DNA from: an uncultured Dialister sp.
GTDB taxonomy: Bacteria; Bacillota; Negativicutes; Veillonellales; Dialisteraceae
Direction: 5' to 3'
Assembly (NCBI GenBank): GCA_900759415.1
Contig: CAAEVC010000071.1
Location: 1-15,190, forward strand
Length of the DNA stretch: 15,190 nucleotides
The notes below the pieces were generated by a model, which saw nothing but the letters and a program-made list of their open reading frames with translations, had not been told where the DNA came from and did not search any database. Numbering within the stretch: the first letter of the stretch is position 1; each line of letters starts with the position of its first letter. The position numbers and the translations under genes are program-made. This document shows positions 7,583 through 15,160 of this stretch, piece after piece.

Positions 7583-7612
7583 AAAAGAGAGCCGTTTCAA
7601 CGGCTCTCTTTT
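7583..7612 (-). terminator. Rho-independent terminator of the guaB operon
   Basis: A perfect 12-base-pair stem (AAAAGAGAGCCG and its complement) with a 6-base loop starts 4 bases past the glycosyltransferase stop codon. On the minus strand it ends in TTTTTCTT. The A-rich opposite foot makes it potentially bidirectional. Confidence 0.85.
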
Positions 7613-7615
7613 CTG

Positions 7616-8872
7616 TTAATCTATTTCTTTTTTACGGGTCAGGTCAGCCTGCTGGAAATGCATGCTTCTGGTATGGATGGTGTGTACCCATCCTTTCTTA
7701 TGCCGGTCTTTCCAGCCCAGTACGGTGACTGGAATCCAGGAGTACATGAAGATCGGATAGATGAGCCAGTAAAGATAAATCTTGAAAGGTACTTCTATCT
7801 GAAGGAGTACGATGAGCGGTACGACGGACTGGATGAAGCCCAGGACTGCCCAGAACTGATGGGGTACCAGTACATCATTATAGAGAATCATGGTGAAACA
7901 TGGATAGAACATATTGATGTAGGTCATGATCAGATAGAAAGTGGAAAGAAGGAGGAAATAGTTCTGCAGGAGCTGCATGATTCCATCAAGGATCACGATA
8001 CTGTGTCTCCTGATGCCTTCTTTCAGCAGGATGGGGATATATCTTTCAGAGCAGTCGAACTGTCCCTGTGCCCATCTTTTTCTCTGGCGGCAGGATGCCA
8101 TGAATCCCAGCGGTTTTTCATCATAGATGATCGCATCGTGGACCCAGCAGGTACGGATGCCGTGAGACAGGCATTTCATGGAGAATTCCATATCTTCCGT
8201 AAGGCAGTCGCAGCCCCAGCCATATTTCTTTACCACATCAGAGGCAATACACATGCCTGTCCCGCCGAGGCAGGAAGAAAGGCCCAGATTGTACTTGCCC
8301 AGATGCCACAGATGGTTGATGGTCCAGAAAGCGATAGCAAAGGTACCGGATACCCAGGTATCTGTCGGGTTCTTTGCAGACAGATATCCCTGAAGGACTT
8401 TCTGTCCTTTCAGGAGACGGGTATTCATGACGGACAGGAAATCCAGATGCACCAGGTTATCCGAATCGAATACGCAGAACGCATCATAATCCTTGTCCAG
8501 TGCAAAGATTTTCGGGAATACCCAGTCCATGGCATAGCCTTTTCCGACCAGTTCCTTGTTGGTCCTTTCGAAAACGTAGGCGCCATGCTGTCTGGCAATG
8601 TCTGCCGTATTATCCGTGCAGTTATCTGCGATAACATATACGTCGTACAGTTCTTTCGGATATTTCAGAAGTTTTAAATTTTCCAACAGATCTGCCAGTA
8701 CCATAGCTTCGTTATGCGCCGGTATGACGACAGCAAAACGGCTCTTGGGGGGCAGCAGATTTTTGTCTTTTCGATGCCACATGCCGAATACAGCAATCAC
8801 CGTGTAGTATATGGTAAAGAATGCTACGATGAGCTGTACCGGAATCATGATTATATCGAGTACGTGAGTCAT
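7616..8872 (-). CDS. Membrane-bound processive family 2 glycosyltransferase
   Basis: This 418-residue membrane protein has the cellulose-synthase/NodC-like GT2 plan. A membrane helix lies at about 6-30. The catalytic domain starts at VVIPAHNE (48-55), with DSD at 136-138 for the metal and nucleotide sugar, the catalytic TED at 225-227, and QRKRWAQGQ (263-271), the QxxRW product-channel motif. Several hydrophobic segments lie at about 285-390. Such enzymes polymerise or transfer sugars at the cytoplasmic face and may thread the product across the membrane. Donor and product cannot be deduced. It is the last gene of the guaB operon, with its ATG 2 bases after the pssA stop and an AAGGA site inside pssA. 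It may build a surface polysaccharide or glycolipid using the membrane lipids made by its neighbours. The fold is certain, the product is not. Confidence 0.9.
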   Translation of the reverse strand: MTHVLDIIMIPVQLIVAFFTIYYTVIAVFGMWHRKDKNLLPPKSRFAVVIPAHNEAMVLADLLENLKLLKYPKELYDVYVIADNCTDNTADIARQHGAYVFERTNKELVGKGYAMDWVFPKIFALDKDYDAFCVFDSDNLVHLDFLSVMNTRLLKGQKVLQGYLSAKNPTDTWVSGTFAIAFWTINHLWHLGKYNLGLSSCLGGTGMCIASDVVKKYGWGCDCLTEDMEFSMKCLSHGIRTCWVHDAIIYDEKPLGFMASCRQRKRWAQGQFDCSERYIPILLKEGIRRHSIVILDGIMQLLQNYFLLLSTFYLIMTYINMFYPCFTMILYNDVLVPHQFWAVLGFIQSVVPLIVLLQIEVPFKIYLYWLIYPIFMYSWIPVTVLGWKDRHKKGWVHTIHTRSMHFQQADLTRKKEID

Positions 8873-8874
8873 GT

Positions 8875-9594
8875 TCAGGTTCCTTCGTGGTTTCCTCTAC
8901 TTCTTTTTCTCATGGATTTACGCTTTGCCTTGCGGCGGTTCAGATATGTATTCATCATACCAAACATGATGTAGGCAGCGCAAAGAGCAGCGGCCCAGAT
9001 CGGCCAGTACAGCACGGTACTGATGATGAAGAATGCGAGGCAGATGAGAAGAGCCGGCAGGTGAAGCTGATCTGCGCTGGCTCCCTTGTTGTCCGGATAA
9101 TGAACTTCGCTGACCATGAGGAAAGCAAGGAGAAGTACGAAAAGAAGAGCGGCCCAGTCCCATATTTTGATACCGGAGAGCACGTAAGCGGCTACGATGA
9201 CTCCGGTGGTCGGGCAGGGAAGGCCTTCAAAGTATCCATGGACACTGGAAACCTTCACATTGAAGCGGGCCAGACGGAATGCACAGAAAGTGCCGAGAAG
9301 GGCACAGACGATGATGCCCGGGATGCCGGTTTCATGAAGCTGATAGGAATACATGAGAGCGCCGGCAGCAATACCAAAGGAAATATCATCAGACAGGGAA
9401 TCCAGTTCCACACCCATAGGGCCTGCTGTATGAAGAGCACGGGCCACACGGCCGTCCAGTGCATCAGCCACCATGGCTATCAGAATGAAAACTGCTGCTG
9501 TCTTGTAATGTCCCTGGATGGACATCATGATAGACAATCCGCCAAACAGTGCATTTGCTGCAGTCACTCCATTGGCGATCCAAGATTTATTCAA
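8875..9594 (-). CDS. pssA: CDP-diacylglycerol-serine O-phosphatidyltransferase
   Basis: PssA joins CDP-diacylglycerol and serine to give phosphatidylserine plus CMP in the inner membrane. The 239-residue protein has the complete CDP-alcohol phosphatidyltransferase signature: Asp44, Asp47, Gly48, Ala51-Arg52, Gly61, Asp65 and Asp69, with exact family spacing. Several hydrophobic segments lie before and after it, and the C-terminal tail is very basic (RRKAKRKSMRKRSR). The start codon is TTG, not ATG: the minus strand reads TAAGTTGAATAAA, one base after the psd stop. A GGGAGG site lies 10 bases upstream within psd. The N-terminus SWIANGVTAANALFGG matches the usual start of the family, which supports TTG. 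With psd directly upstream, the pair makes phosphatidylethanolamine. Subfamily (Bacillus-type membrane PssA) is clear from size and motif. Confidence 0.94.
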   Translation of the reverse strand: MNKSWIANGVTAANALFGGLSIMMSIQGHYKTAAVFILIAMVADALDGRVARALHTAGPMGVELDSLSDDISFGIAAGALMYSYQLHETGIPGIIVCALLGTFCAFRLARFNVKVSSVHGYFEGLPCPTTGVIVAAYVLSGIKIWDWAALLFVLLLAFLMVSEVHYPDNKGASADQLHLPALLICLAFFIISTVLYWPIWAAALCAAYIMFGMMNTYLNRRKAKRKSMRKRSRGNHEGT

Positions 9595-9595
9595 C

Positions 9596-10243
9596 TTATT
9601 TCAGCCTCCCTACCACCGTCAGACCGCCTCTTACTTTATCGCCTTTCTTGACGTAAATATCGCAATCTCCCGGAATATACAGCTCTGTACAAGAGCCAAA
9701 TTTAATCATACCGTAAAGTTCCCCTTTTTTCAGGCTGTCTCCCAGATTCTTCCAGGAAACTACTCTCCTTGCCAGGATTCCGGCAATGAGGATAACCAGA
9801 ATCGACCGGTGTTTTCCGACGATTCCGATAGCCCCTCTTTCATTTTCAAAGCCCACTCCTTCTCTATATGCAGGAAGGAAACGGCCCTGGGTGTAGGACT
9901 GATATTTAATCTCCCCTGCCATAGGACTTCTATTGCAGTGAACATCAAAGATGGAAAGGAAAATCGTAATCTTATGGCATTTTTCGCCAAGGAAAGTATA
10001 CTCCTCCGCATCATGGGACACATCCACCACCGTGCCGTCTGCCGGTGAAACCAAGGTGTATTCGTCTGGATCGATTTTGTTATTTCTCGGCGGACACCGG
10101 AAAAAATAACTGAAGTACAGACAGAATACGAAAGGAATCACCGCCCCGTAGTACCAGCCCATGTATATACAGAGCAGGCCTAAGAGGAATGTGACAATGA
10201 TGAATGGATACCCTTCAGGCAAGATAATCGGTTTCTTCAGCAT
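9596..10243 (-). CDS. psd: Phosphatidylserine decarboxylase, short form
   Basis: Psd decarboxylates phosphatidylserine to phosphatidylethanolamine with a pyruvoyl group made by self-cleavage. The 215-residue chain belongs to the short class (the E. coli enzyme is about 320). Two hydrophobic helices (about 12-48) anchor it. The core has SPADG (66-70), FDVHCNRSPMAG (99-110) with its conserved His, and IKFGSCTELYIP near the C-terminus. Cleavage is expected between Gly183 and Ser184, where Ser184 becomes the pyruvoyl group. FGS replaces the LGST of the longer enzymes, as known for the short class. It overlaps the end of the upstream glycosyltransferase gene by one base (TAATG) and is followed by pssA one base later, so the two enzymes of the pathway are coupled, in reverse order of their reactions. 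Confidence 0.94.
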   Translation of the reverse strand: MLKKPIILPEGYPFIIVTFLLGLLCIYMGWYYGAVIPFVFCLYFSYFFRCPPRNNKIDPDEYTLVSPADGTVVDVSHDAEEYTFLGEKCHKITIFLSIFDVHCNRSPMAGEIKYQSYTQGRFLPAYREGVGFENERGAIGIVGKHRSILVILIAGILARRVVSWKNLGDSLKKGELYGMIKFGSCTELYIPGDCDIYVKKGDKVRGGLTVVGRLK

Positions 10244-10992
10244 TATTTACTCCTGCGTTCCTTTTTCCATTTCTTCACAGCTTGCATGAATTTGGGAAGA
10301 GCCATCATCCTGCCGATACGGCTCGGCTGGAGATACAGGCGGTAAGCCCATTCCAGACGGTGTCTCTGCATCCAGAGAGGCGCTCTTTTCAGATTGCCGC
10401 TCATCACGTCAAATACGCCGCCGATCCCCATGGAAAGGACGCCTAATTCGTCCTTATGGGCATAGAGCCACTTTTCCTGCTTCGGAACGCCCAGACCGGC
10501 GAAGAGGATCTTCGCACCGCTCTTCTTGATATCTTCAATGATTTCTTTCTCTTCTTCCTCATTGAAGTATCCGTCATGGCATCCGACCAGGGAAAAGCTG
10601 CCGTGGTCTTCCATAAATTTCTTTGCTGCTTTTGCAGCGACCCCGGGATTTCCTCCCAGGAAATAGACCGGCCAGTGCATGACAGATGCTCTCTTCAGAA
10701 GCTCTACTGTCAGGTCCGCACCGGTGACCCGTTCCGGGAAGGGAGTGCCCAGCTGCTCTCCCGCCCAGAGAACGCCGGCGCCATCCGGAACGACCAGGTC
10801 TGCATGGTTCAGTATATGTCCCAGTTCTTTATCTTCCTGGGCAATCATAATCATTTCCGCATTGGCGGTAGCAATCACGGAAGGGCTTCCGCTCTCGATT
10901 TCTTTCTCAGCAAAAGCAAGGGCTTCCTTCATGGTGACTGCATGGATGCGGATATCCATCACTACATGGGATATTATTGGTTCTTCTGTCAT
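10243..10992 (-). CDS. WecG/TagA/CpsF-family glycosyltransferase (GT26)
   Basis: Members transfer an N-acetylmannosamine-type sugar to an undecaprenyl-linked GlcNAc at the cytoplasmic membrane face, starting wall teichoic acid, enterobacterial common antigen or capsule units. The 249 residues show the family motifs: TANAEM (42-47), VPDG with the likely catalytic Asp70, RVTGAD (88-93), GLGVPKQEKW (166-175), GGVFDVMSG (191-199) and the C-terminal RAPLWMQRHRLEWAYRL (203-219). The C-terminal arginine-rich helix region is thought to pack on the membrane and complete the active site. It has no transmembrane helix. The ATG overlaps the guaB stop in ATGA, so it is translationally coupled to guaB. Whether the product is a lipopolysaccharide-related, teichoic-like or other linkage unit cannot be told; no other genes of such a pathway lie in the window except possibly the downstream GT2. 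Confidence 0.93.
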   Translation of the reverse strand: MTEEPIISHVVMDIRIHAVTMKEALAFAEKEIESGSPSVIATANAEMIMIAQEDKELGHILNHADLVVPDGAGVLWAGEQLGTPFPERVTGADLTVELLKRASVMHWPVYFLGGNPGVAAKAAKKFMEDHGSFSLVGCHDGYFNEEEEKEIIEDIKKSGAKILFAGLGVPKQEKWLYAHKDELGVLSMGIGGVFDVMSGNLKRAPLWMQRHRLEWAYRLYLQPSRIGRMMALPKFMQAVKKWKKERRSK

Positions 10993-12449
10993 TTTACGCT
11001 ATAGTTCGGCGCTTCCTTCGTGATGCTTACATCATGGGGATGGCTTTCACGGAGACCGGCACCGGTAATCTGAACAAACTGAGTCTTTTCATTCATATCA
11101 TTAATATCAGCAGCGCCGCAGTAACCCATGGCTGCTCTCAGGCCGCCAATAAGCTGGAATACCACGTCGGACACATGTCCCTTGTAAGGGATACGGCCTT
11201 CGATACCTTCCGGCACCAGCTTCTTTGTATTCTGCTGGAAATAGCGGTCCTTGCTGCCTGCCTGCATGGCACCCAGAGATCCCATGCCACGGTAAGCCTT
11301 GTACGTCTTGCCCTGGTAAATAATGGTTTCTCCCGGACTTTCTTCTGTACCAGCCAGAAGATTACCGAGCATAACGGTAGAAGCGCCGGCTCCCAGAGCC
11401 TTAGCAATATCGCCGGAATACTGGATACCGCCGTCTGCAATAATCGGAACGCCGGTCCCTTCAGCTGCTCTTGCGCAGTCATAGATAGCAGTGATCTGCG
11501 GTACGCCTACACCGGCAACCACGCGGGTGGTGCAGATGGAGCCAGGTCCGATACCTACCTTGACTGCATCGACACCGGCTTCAATGAGTGCCTTTGTACC
11601 TTCAAAGGTAGCCACATTGCCTGCAATGATTTCCATATGAGGGAAAGTCTGGCGAAGTCTCCTGATCTGCTGGAGCACCCCTTCGCTGTGGCCGTGAGCG
11701 GTATCGATAACAAATACATCGGCCTTGGCAGCCATCAGTGCTTCCACTCTTTCTTCTACATCAGGAGTGACGCCGATAGCAGCAGCTACCAGAAGTCTTC
11801 CGTTGCTGTCTTTCACAGCGGATGGGAATTTCCTTCTTCTTTCGATATCCTTAATGGTGATAAGGCCTTTCAGGTGGCCTTTTTCATCAATCAGAGGAAG
11901 CTTTTCGATGCGGTGTGCCTTCAGGATTTCCTTTGCCTCTTCAATGGAGGTGCCTTCCGGTGCAGTCACCAGGCCTTCAGAAGTCATGACTTCTCCTATA
12001 GAACGGCTGAGGTCTGTCTCAAAACGCATATCTCTGTTCGTAATGATGCCAGTCAGAATTCCGTTTTCATCGGTAACCGGTACGCCGGAAATATGGTAAC
12101 GGTTCATCAGTTCATCCGCTTCTGCCAGTGTATTATCAGCATACAGGCAGATGGGGTCGGTAATGACACCATGTTCAGAACGCTTCACCAGTTTGACTTC
12201 TCTGGCCTGTTCATCGATGCTCATATTCTTGTGAATGACACCGATGCCCCCTTCGCGGGCCATAGCAATCGCCATTTCCGCTTCGGTGACCGTATCCATG
12301 CCAGCACTCATGATCGGAATATTCAGGGAAATATTCCTGGTGAGCTTTGTCTTCACGCTCACATCTCTCGGCAATACTACGGAATGAGCTGGTACAAGCA
12401 GGACATCATCAAATGTTAACGCCAGCCTGCCAAACTTATCTTCTCTCAT
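10989..12449 (-). CDS. guaB: Inosine-5'-monophosphate dehydrogenase
   Basis: GuaB oxidises IMP to XMP with NAD, the committed step to GMP. The 486 residues match the usual bacterial length. The barrel opens with LTFDDVLLVPAHS; two CBS domains are inserted at about 95-205 (nucleotide-sensing in this family). The NAD-site DTAHGHS lies at 249-255, the catalytic loop GPGSICTTR at 301-309 with Cys306, the IADGGIQYSGD phosphate site at 338-348, and the mobile flap with GSKDRYFQ (398-405) and PEGIEGRIPYKG, including the base Arg419. All key residues are present. A GGGAGG site lies 5 bases before the ATG. It is the first gene of the operon, with an extended -10 promoter and a roughly 60-base leader. 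Linkage to phospholipid and sugar-transfer genes is not the common setting, which is usually guaA. Confidence 0.97.
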   Translation of the reverse strand: MREDKFGRLALTFDDVLLVPAHSVVLPRDVSVKTKLTRNISLNIPIMSAGMDTVTEAEMAIAMAREGGIGVIHKNMSIDEQAREVKLVKRSEHGVITDPICLYADNTLAEADELMNRYHISGVPVTDENGILTGIITNRDMRFETDLSRSIGEVMTSEGLVTAPEGTSIEEAKEILKAHRIEKLPLIDEKGHLKGLITIKDIERRRKFPSAVKDSNGRLLVAAAIGVTPDVEERVEALMAAKADVFVIDTAHGHSEGVLQQIRRLRQTFPHMEIIAGNVATFEGTKALIEAGVDAVKVGIGPGSICTTRVVAGVGVPQITAIYDCARAAEGTGVPIIADGGIQYSGDIAKALGAGASTVMLGNLLAGTEESPGETIIYQGKTYKAYRGMGSLGAMQAGSKDRYFQQNTKKLVPEGIEGRIPYKGHVSDVVFQLIGGLRAAMGYCGAADINDMNEKTQFVQITGAGLRESHPHDVSITKEAPNYSVK

Positions 12450-12462
12450 CTTAGCCTCCCAT

Positions 12463-12491
12463 TCATTACATCTCTATCAGTCAGATAATGA
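12463..12491 (-). promoter_or_regulatory. Inverted repeat in the guaB leader
   Basis: TCATTA (12463-12468) and TAATGA (12486-12491) are perfect inverted arms 17 bases apart, inside the predicted leader and just upstream of the ribosome site. It does not resemble a purine riboswitch. It could bind a regulator or fold weakly; chance is possible. Confidence 0.25.
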
Positions 12492-12514
12492 TTATTTTCT
12501 CTGTCAATTTTATT

Positions 12515-12523
12515 ATTATAGCA
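12515..12523 (-). promoter_or_regulatory. Extended -10 promoter of the guaB operon
   Basis: The minus strand reads TGCTATAAT, a perfect -10 with the TGn extension, 66 bases before the guaB ATG. The -35 region (TTTCAC at 17 bases) is poor. It sits between recG and guaB, and I see no strong terminator in that gap, so some recG read-through is possible. Confidence 0.65.
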
Positions 12524-12568
12524 TAAATCCCAAAGTGGTGAAAATTCGGATTTTTCTATCTTTTTCTC

Positions 12569-14611
12569 TCAATCCATATCATAGAGTTTCCGGATGAAGG
12601 CGCCGCCAAACCGGTGCATCAGTTCTTCCCGGAAATCCATGCCTTCCTCCACTGCCTTCGCCGCTTCCTTCCTTGCGCTCTCCAGAAGAGGCAGATCCCG
12701 CACAATATCGGCAGCCTTCAGATCCGGCATGCCATGCTGGTGATAACCGAAGAATTCCCCGCTCCCACGGAGAAGCAGATCCTTTTCAGAAAGAAGGAAA
12801 CCATCCTGTATCTCGCACATAAGCTTCAGTCGCAGACGGGTCACTTCATTCCGGTTATCGGAGTAAAGGATGCAGTAGGCCTGCGCCTTTCCTCTTCCTA
12901 CACGCCCTCGGAGCTGATGGAGCTGGGACAGGCCGAACCGGTCTGCGCCGTATACAAACATAATCGTGGCATTGGGCACATTCACACCAACTTCAATGAC
13001 AGAAGTGGCCACAAGGAGCTGAATCTTTCCTTCATGGAAATCATTCATCACCTGCTCTTTGTCTGCATTCTTCATCCGTCCGTGGACGAGACCTACGCCG
13101 AACATGGGAAATACCTGATTCTTCAGTTCTTCATACACAGAAACAGCAGACGCCAGGTCCTGCTTCTCGCTTTCCTCTACCAGAGGACATACTACATAGA
13201 CCTGATGGCCGGCCTGCATCTCCCTTCCCATGAAATTGAAGACCCGCTTCAACAGGCCATGGTCGATGGCATAGGTCTTCACCGGATGTCTTCCCGGCGG
13301 CATCCCCCGGATGGACGACACATCCAGATCTCCATAAATGGAAAGAGCCATAGTCCTTGGAATCGGCGTTGCTGTCATAACAAGGATATGGGGATATCCG
13401 CCCTTCGTTTCCAGCGCCTTCCTCTGCTTCACGCCGAACCGGTGCTGTTCATCAGTGATGACAAGTCCCAGATGAGCAAAGACCACATCTTCCTCAATGA
13501 GCGCATGGGTACCGATGAGCACATCGATAGAACCATCAGCCAGGCCCTTCAGTATCTCCTGCCTTTCCTTCGTCTTCGTCTGGCCGGAAAGATAGGCCAC
13601 ATGGATAGGAAGTCCCTTGTAGAACTCCTGGAAAGTCTTGTAATGCTGGCCTGCCAGCACTTCCGTCGGCGCCATAAGGGCTCCCTGATAGCCATTCTCC
13701 ACAATTTTAGCCAGCGCCAGAGCCGCGACAGCTGTCTTACCACTCCCTACATCCCCCTGAATCAGGCGGTGCATGGGCACAAGCCCTTCCATATCACTTT
13801 CAATATCTGCAAATGCATTCTTCTGCCCGTCAGTCAGCTGGAAAGGAAGATTGGAAAACACATCTCTCACCAGTTTCCCTGACGGCGCGCATTTGATGCT
13901 CATCACATTCTTCTCCCGTTTCTTACGGAGAAGGAGGATACCGGCCTGCATAAAGAAAAGCTCCTCGTAGGCGATACGCCGTCTTGCTTCCTTCTGCTCC
14001 TCCCAGGTATCCGGACTGTGCATCTCCCGCACCGCCTCATAGCGGCCCATGAGATGCTCTTTCTCCACCGTTTCCGGAGGAAGGTTTTCCACAAGATCCT
14101 CCACATGAGTGAGAGCAAAGGAAATCATCTGGCGCATCTGATTTATACGGATGCCATCGGTCAAAGGATAAATGGGCACCAGCTTCTGGAAAGATTTCAG
14201 CTCCTCCGGGGACACAACTTCCGTTTCCGCATTGGACATCTGCACCTTCCCATAGCCATACTCCACCTTTCCGTAAGCCAGCACATGGGAATACATCTGG
14301 AACTGCTCTTCCTTCCAGGGCTGATTGAAATACACAAGAGTCACCGCTCCCGTCCCGTCAGTGAGCGTCACATTCAGGATAGTCATCTGCCGGCGGGGCT
14401 GGATTTTCCGTACACTCACCACCTCACCGTAAATAACTGCCTCATCATCAGGAGAAAGTTCCTCTATCTTCCTTATTTTCGTCCAATCCTGGTACCTTCG
14501 GGGATAAAAAGAAATCAGATCCTCCACCGTAGAAATGCCAAGGCGGGAGAGCTTCTCCTTCATCTTCGGCCCTACCCCTTTGACATATTGAACAGAATCT
14601 GCTAATCTCAT
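12569..14611 (-). CDS. recG: RecG, ATP-dependent DNA helicase
   Basis: RecG reverses stalled replication forks and branch-migrates Holliday junctions. The 680 residues include the N-terminal wedge with an OB fold (about 1-200), Walker A GDVGSGKT (286-293), DEQH (387-390), TATPIPRT (from 413), RGMPPGRHPVKT, QLRGRVGR (566-573) and the RecG-specific C-terminal RGSGEFFGYHQHG motif (615-627). All helicase motifs are intact. Two in-frame ATGs are possible, at 14617 and 14611. The AAAGG site touches the first with no spacing but lies 6 bases before the second, so I chose 14611 (protein starts MRLADSVQYV). The gene is divergent from rpmB and 119 bases upstream of guaB. A terminator after it is not evident. 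Confidence 0.96.
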   Translation of the reverse strand: MRLADSVQYVKGVGPKMKEKLSRLGISTVEDLISFYPRRYQDWTKIRKIEELSPDDEAVIYGEVVSVRKIQPRRQMTILNVTLTDGTGAVTLVYFNQPWKEEQFQMYSHVLAYGKVEYGYGKVQMSNAETEVVSPEELKSFQKLVPIYPLTDGIRINQMRQMISFALTHVEDLVENLPPETVEKEHLMGRYEAVREMHSPDTWEEQKEARRRIAYEELFFMQAGILLLRKKREKNVMSIKCAPSGKLVRDVFSNLPFQLTDGQKNAFADIESDMEGLVPMHRLIQGDVGSGKTAVAALALAKIVENGYQGALMAPTEVLAGQHYKTFQEFYKGLPIHVAYLSGQTKTKERQEILKGLADGSIDVLIGTHALIEEDVVFAHLGLVITDEQHRFGVKQRKALETKGGYPHILVMTATPIPRTMALSIYGDLDVSSIRGMPPGRHPVKTYAIDHGLLKRVFNFMGREMQAGHQVYVVCPLVEESEKQDLASAVSVYEELKNQVFPMFGVGLVHGRMKNADKEQVMNDFHEGKIQLLVATSVIEVGVNVPNATIMFVYGADRFGLSQLHQLRGRVGRGKAQAYCILYSDNRNEVTRLRLKLMCEIQDGFLLSEKDLLLRGSGEFFGYHQHGMPDLKAADIVRDLPLLESARKEAAKAVEEGMDFREELMHRFGGAFIRKLYDMD

Positions 14612-14660
14612 AAGCATCCTTTCTTCATCAGAAATGGTAATTCCTGCCCTTTATTATAAA

Positions 14661-14689
14661 CATATAAATACATAATAAAAGGAAATCAA
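14661..14689 (-). promoter_or_regulatory. Candidate recG promoter
   Basis: The minus strand has TTGATT (14689-14684), 17 bases, then TATATG (14666-14661). A better -10, TATAAT at 14658-14653, has no partner at the right distance. The region is very AT-rich, so alternative starts are likely. Confidence 0.4.
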
Positions 14690-14752
14690 ATTCGCGCAAA
14701 CATCAAACACTCATCTTCATTATAATTCTAAAAATTCAGTTACGCAAAATAC

Positions 14753-14781
14753 TTGCTTAAAAAAATGAAGTGTGATATATT
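14753..14781 (+). promoter_or_regulatory. rpmB promoter
   Basis: TTGCTT (14753-14758), an exact 17-base spacer, then TATATT (14776-14781). The start would be near 14788, giving a leader of about 34 bases that carries a small TTGCA/TGCAA inverted repeat (14789-14808) just before the AGGAGG site. Confidence 0.7.
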
Positions 14782-14821
14782 ATGAATGTTGCAATTACGG
14801 AAGTGCAAGGAGGTGTAGCAC

Positions 14822-15013
14822 ATGGCTAGCTATTGTGAAGTTTGCGGCAAGAAAACCGCTACGGGATTCAACGTATCCCATTCCCATTTAAAAACAAAGA
14901 GAACCTGGAAGCCAAACATCCAGAGAGTTCGCGTACTGGTAGACGGACAGGTAAAGAGAATGAATGTCTGCACTCGTTGCCTTCGTTCTCATAAAGTAAA
15001 CAGAGACATCTGA
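14822..15013 (+). CDS. rpmB: 50S ribosomal protein L28
   Basis: L28 is a small structural protein of the large ribosomal subunit. The 63 residues match the family throughout: the N-terminal C-x2-C-G-KK segment, the SHSHLKTKRTWKPNIQ motif that contacts rRNA, and the closing RCLRSHKV. Cysteines 5, 8, 50 and 53 form two CxxC pairs, so this is the zinc-binding (C+) form. Bacteria that also carry a cysteine-free copy switch between the two under zinc limitation; no second copy is in this window. AAGGAGG lies 8 bases before the ATG. It has its own promoter and terminator and is divergent from recG. Confidence 0.97.
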   Translation: MASYCEVCGKKTATGFNVSHSHLKTKRTWKPNIQRVRVLVDGQVKRMNVCTRCLRSHKVNRDI

Positions 15014-15028
15014 TTTATTTGCAATTTT

Positions 15029-15055
15029 GACCGGCACAATGGTGCCGGTCTTTTT
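15029..15055 (+). terminator. Rho-independent terminator of rpmB
   Basis: A perfect 9-base-pair stem (GACCGGCAC/GTGCCGGTC) with an AATG loop is followed by five Ts. It lies 15 bases after the rpmB stop codon. Confidence 0.93.
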
Positions 15056-15071
15056 GCATGGAAAAAAGATA

Positions 15072-15099
15072 GAGTTGAGAGTTAAGTTACGAGAGTTGA
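15072..15099 (+). repeat. Heptad array downstream of rpmB
   Basis: Four 7-base units in a row: GAGTTGA, GAGTTAA, GTTACGA, GAGTTGA. The array starts 16 bases past the rpmB T tract and reads away from the terminator. It shares its first 14 bases (TAGAGTTGAGAGTT) with the right arm of the element upstream of smc. The AT-rich core seen in the other copies is only weakly recognisable here (GGTGTAtcatATATTT). Confidence 0.6.
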
Positions 15100-15160
15100 G
15101 AAAGGTGTATCATATATTTAGACAGTATAAAGCGAGACTTTTTTGAAAGGAGCTGTCATT

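Larger units (their letters stand above)
6687..7615. other. Large non-coding gap upstream of smc
   Basis: These 929 bases hold, from left to right: the smc promoter; a hairpin (6764-6785); a repeat element bounded by inverted arms (6792-7580); and the terminator of the guaB operon (7583-7612). Short open frames exist on both strands inside the element, but none has the length, start signal or recognisable motif needed to call a gene. Confidence 0.7.

Noticed and set aside
6687..7615. rRNA, tRNA, RNase P RNA, tmRNA or SRP RNA gene in the large gap
   Set aside because: I found no cloverleaf, CCA end, or recognisable conserved core of these RNAs on either strand by eye; a covariance-model scan would be needed to be certain.
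10977..12419. 480-codon plus-strand frame opposite guaB
   Set aside because: guaB has every catalytic residue in place, a promoter, a ribosome site and overlap with the next gene. The antisense frame has no recognisable domain.
12450..12530. Purine riboswitch in the guaB leader
   Set aside because: The leader is about 60 bases and lacks the three-way junction and conserved loop sequences of purine or PRPP riboswitches. Only a weak inverted repeat is present.
12614..13882. 422-codon plus-strand frame opposite recG
   Set aside because: It is a shadow of recG, rich in His and Leu, and has no family motif or ribosome site that I can see.
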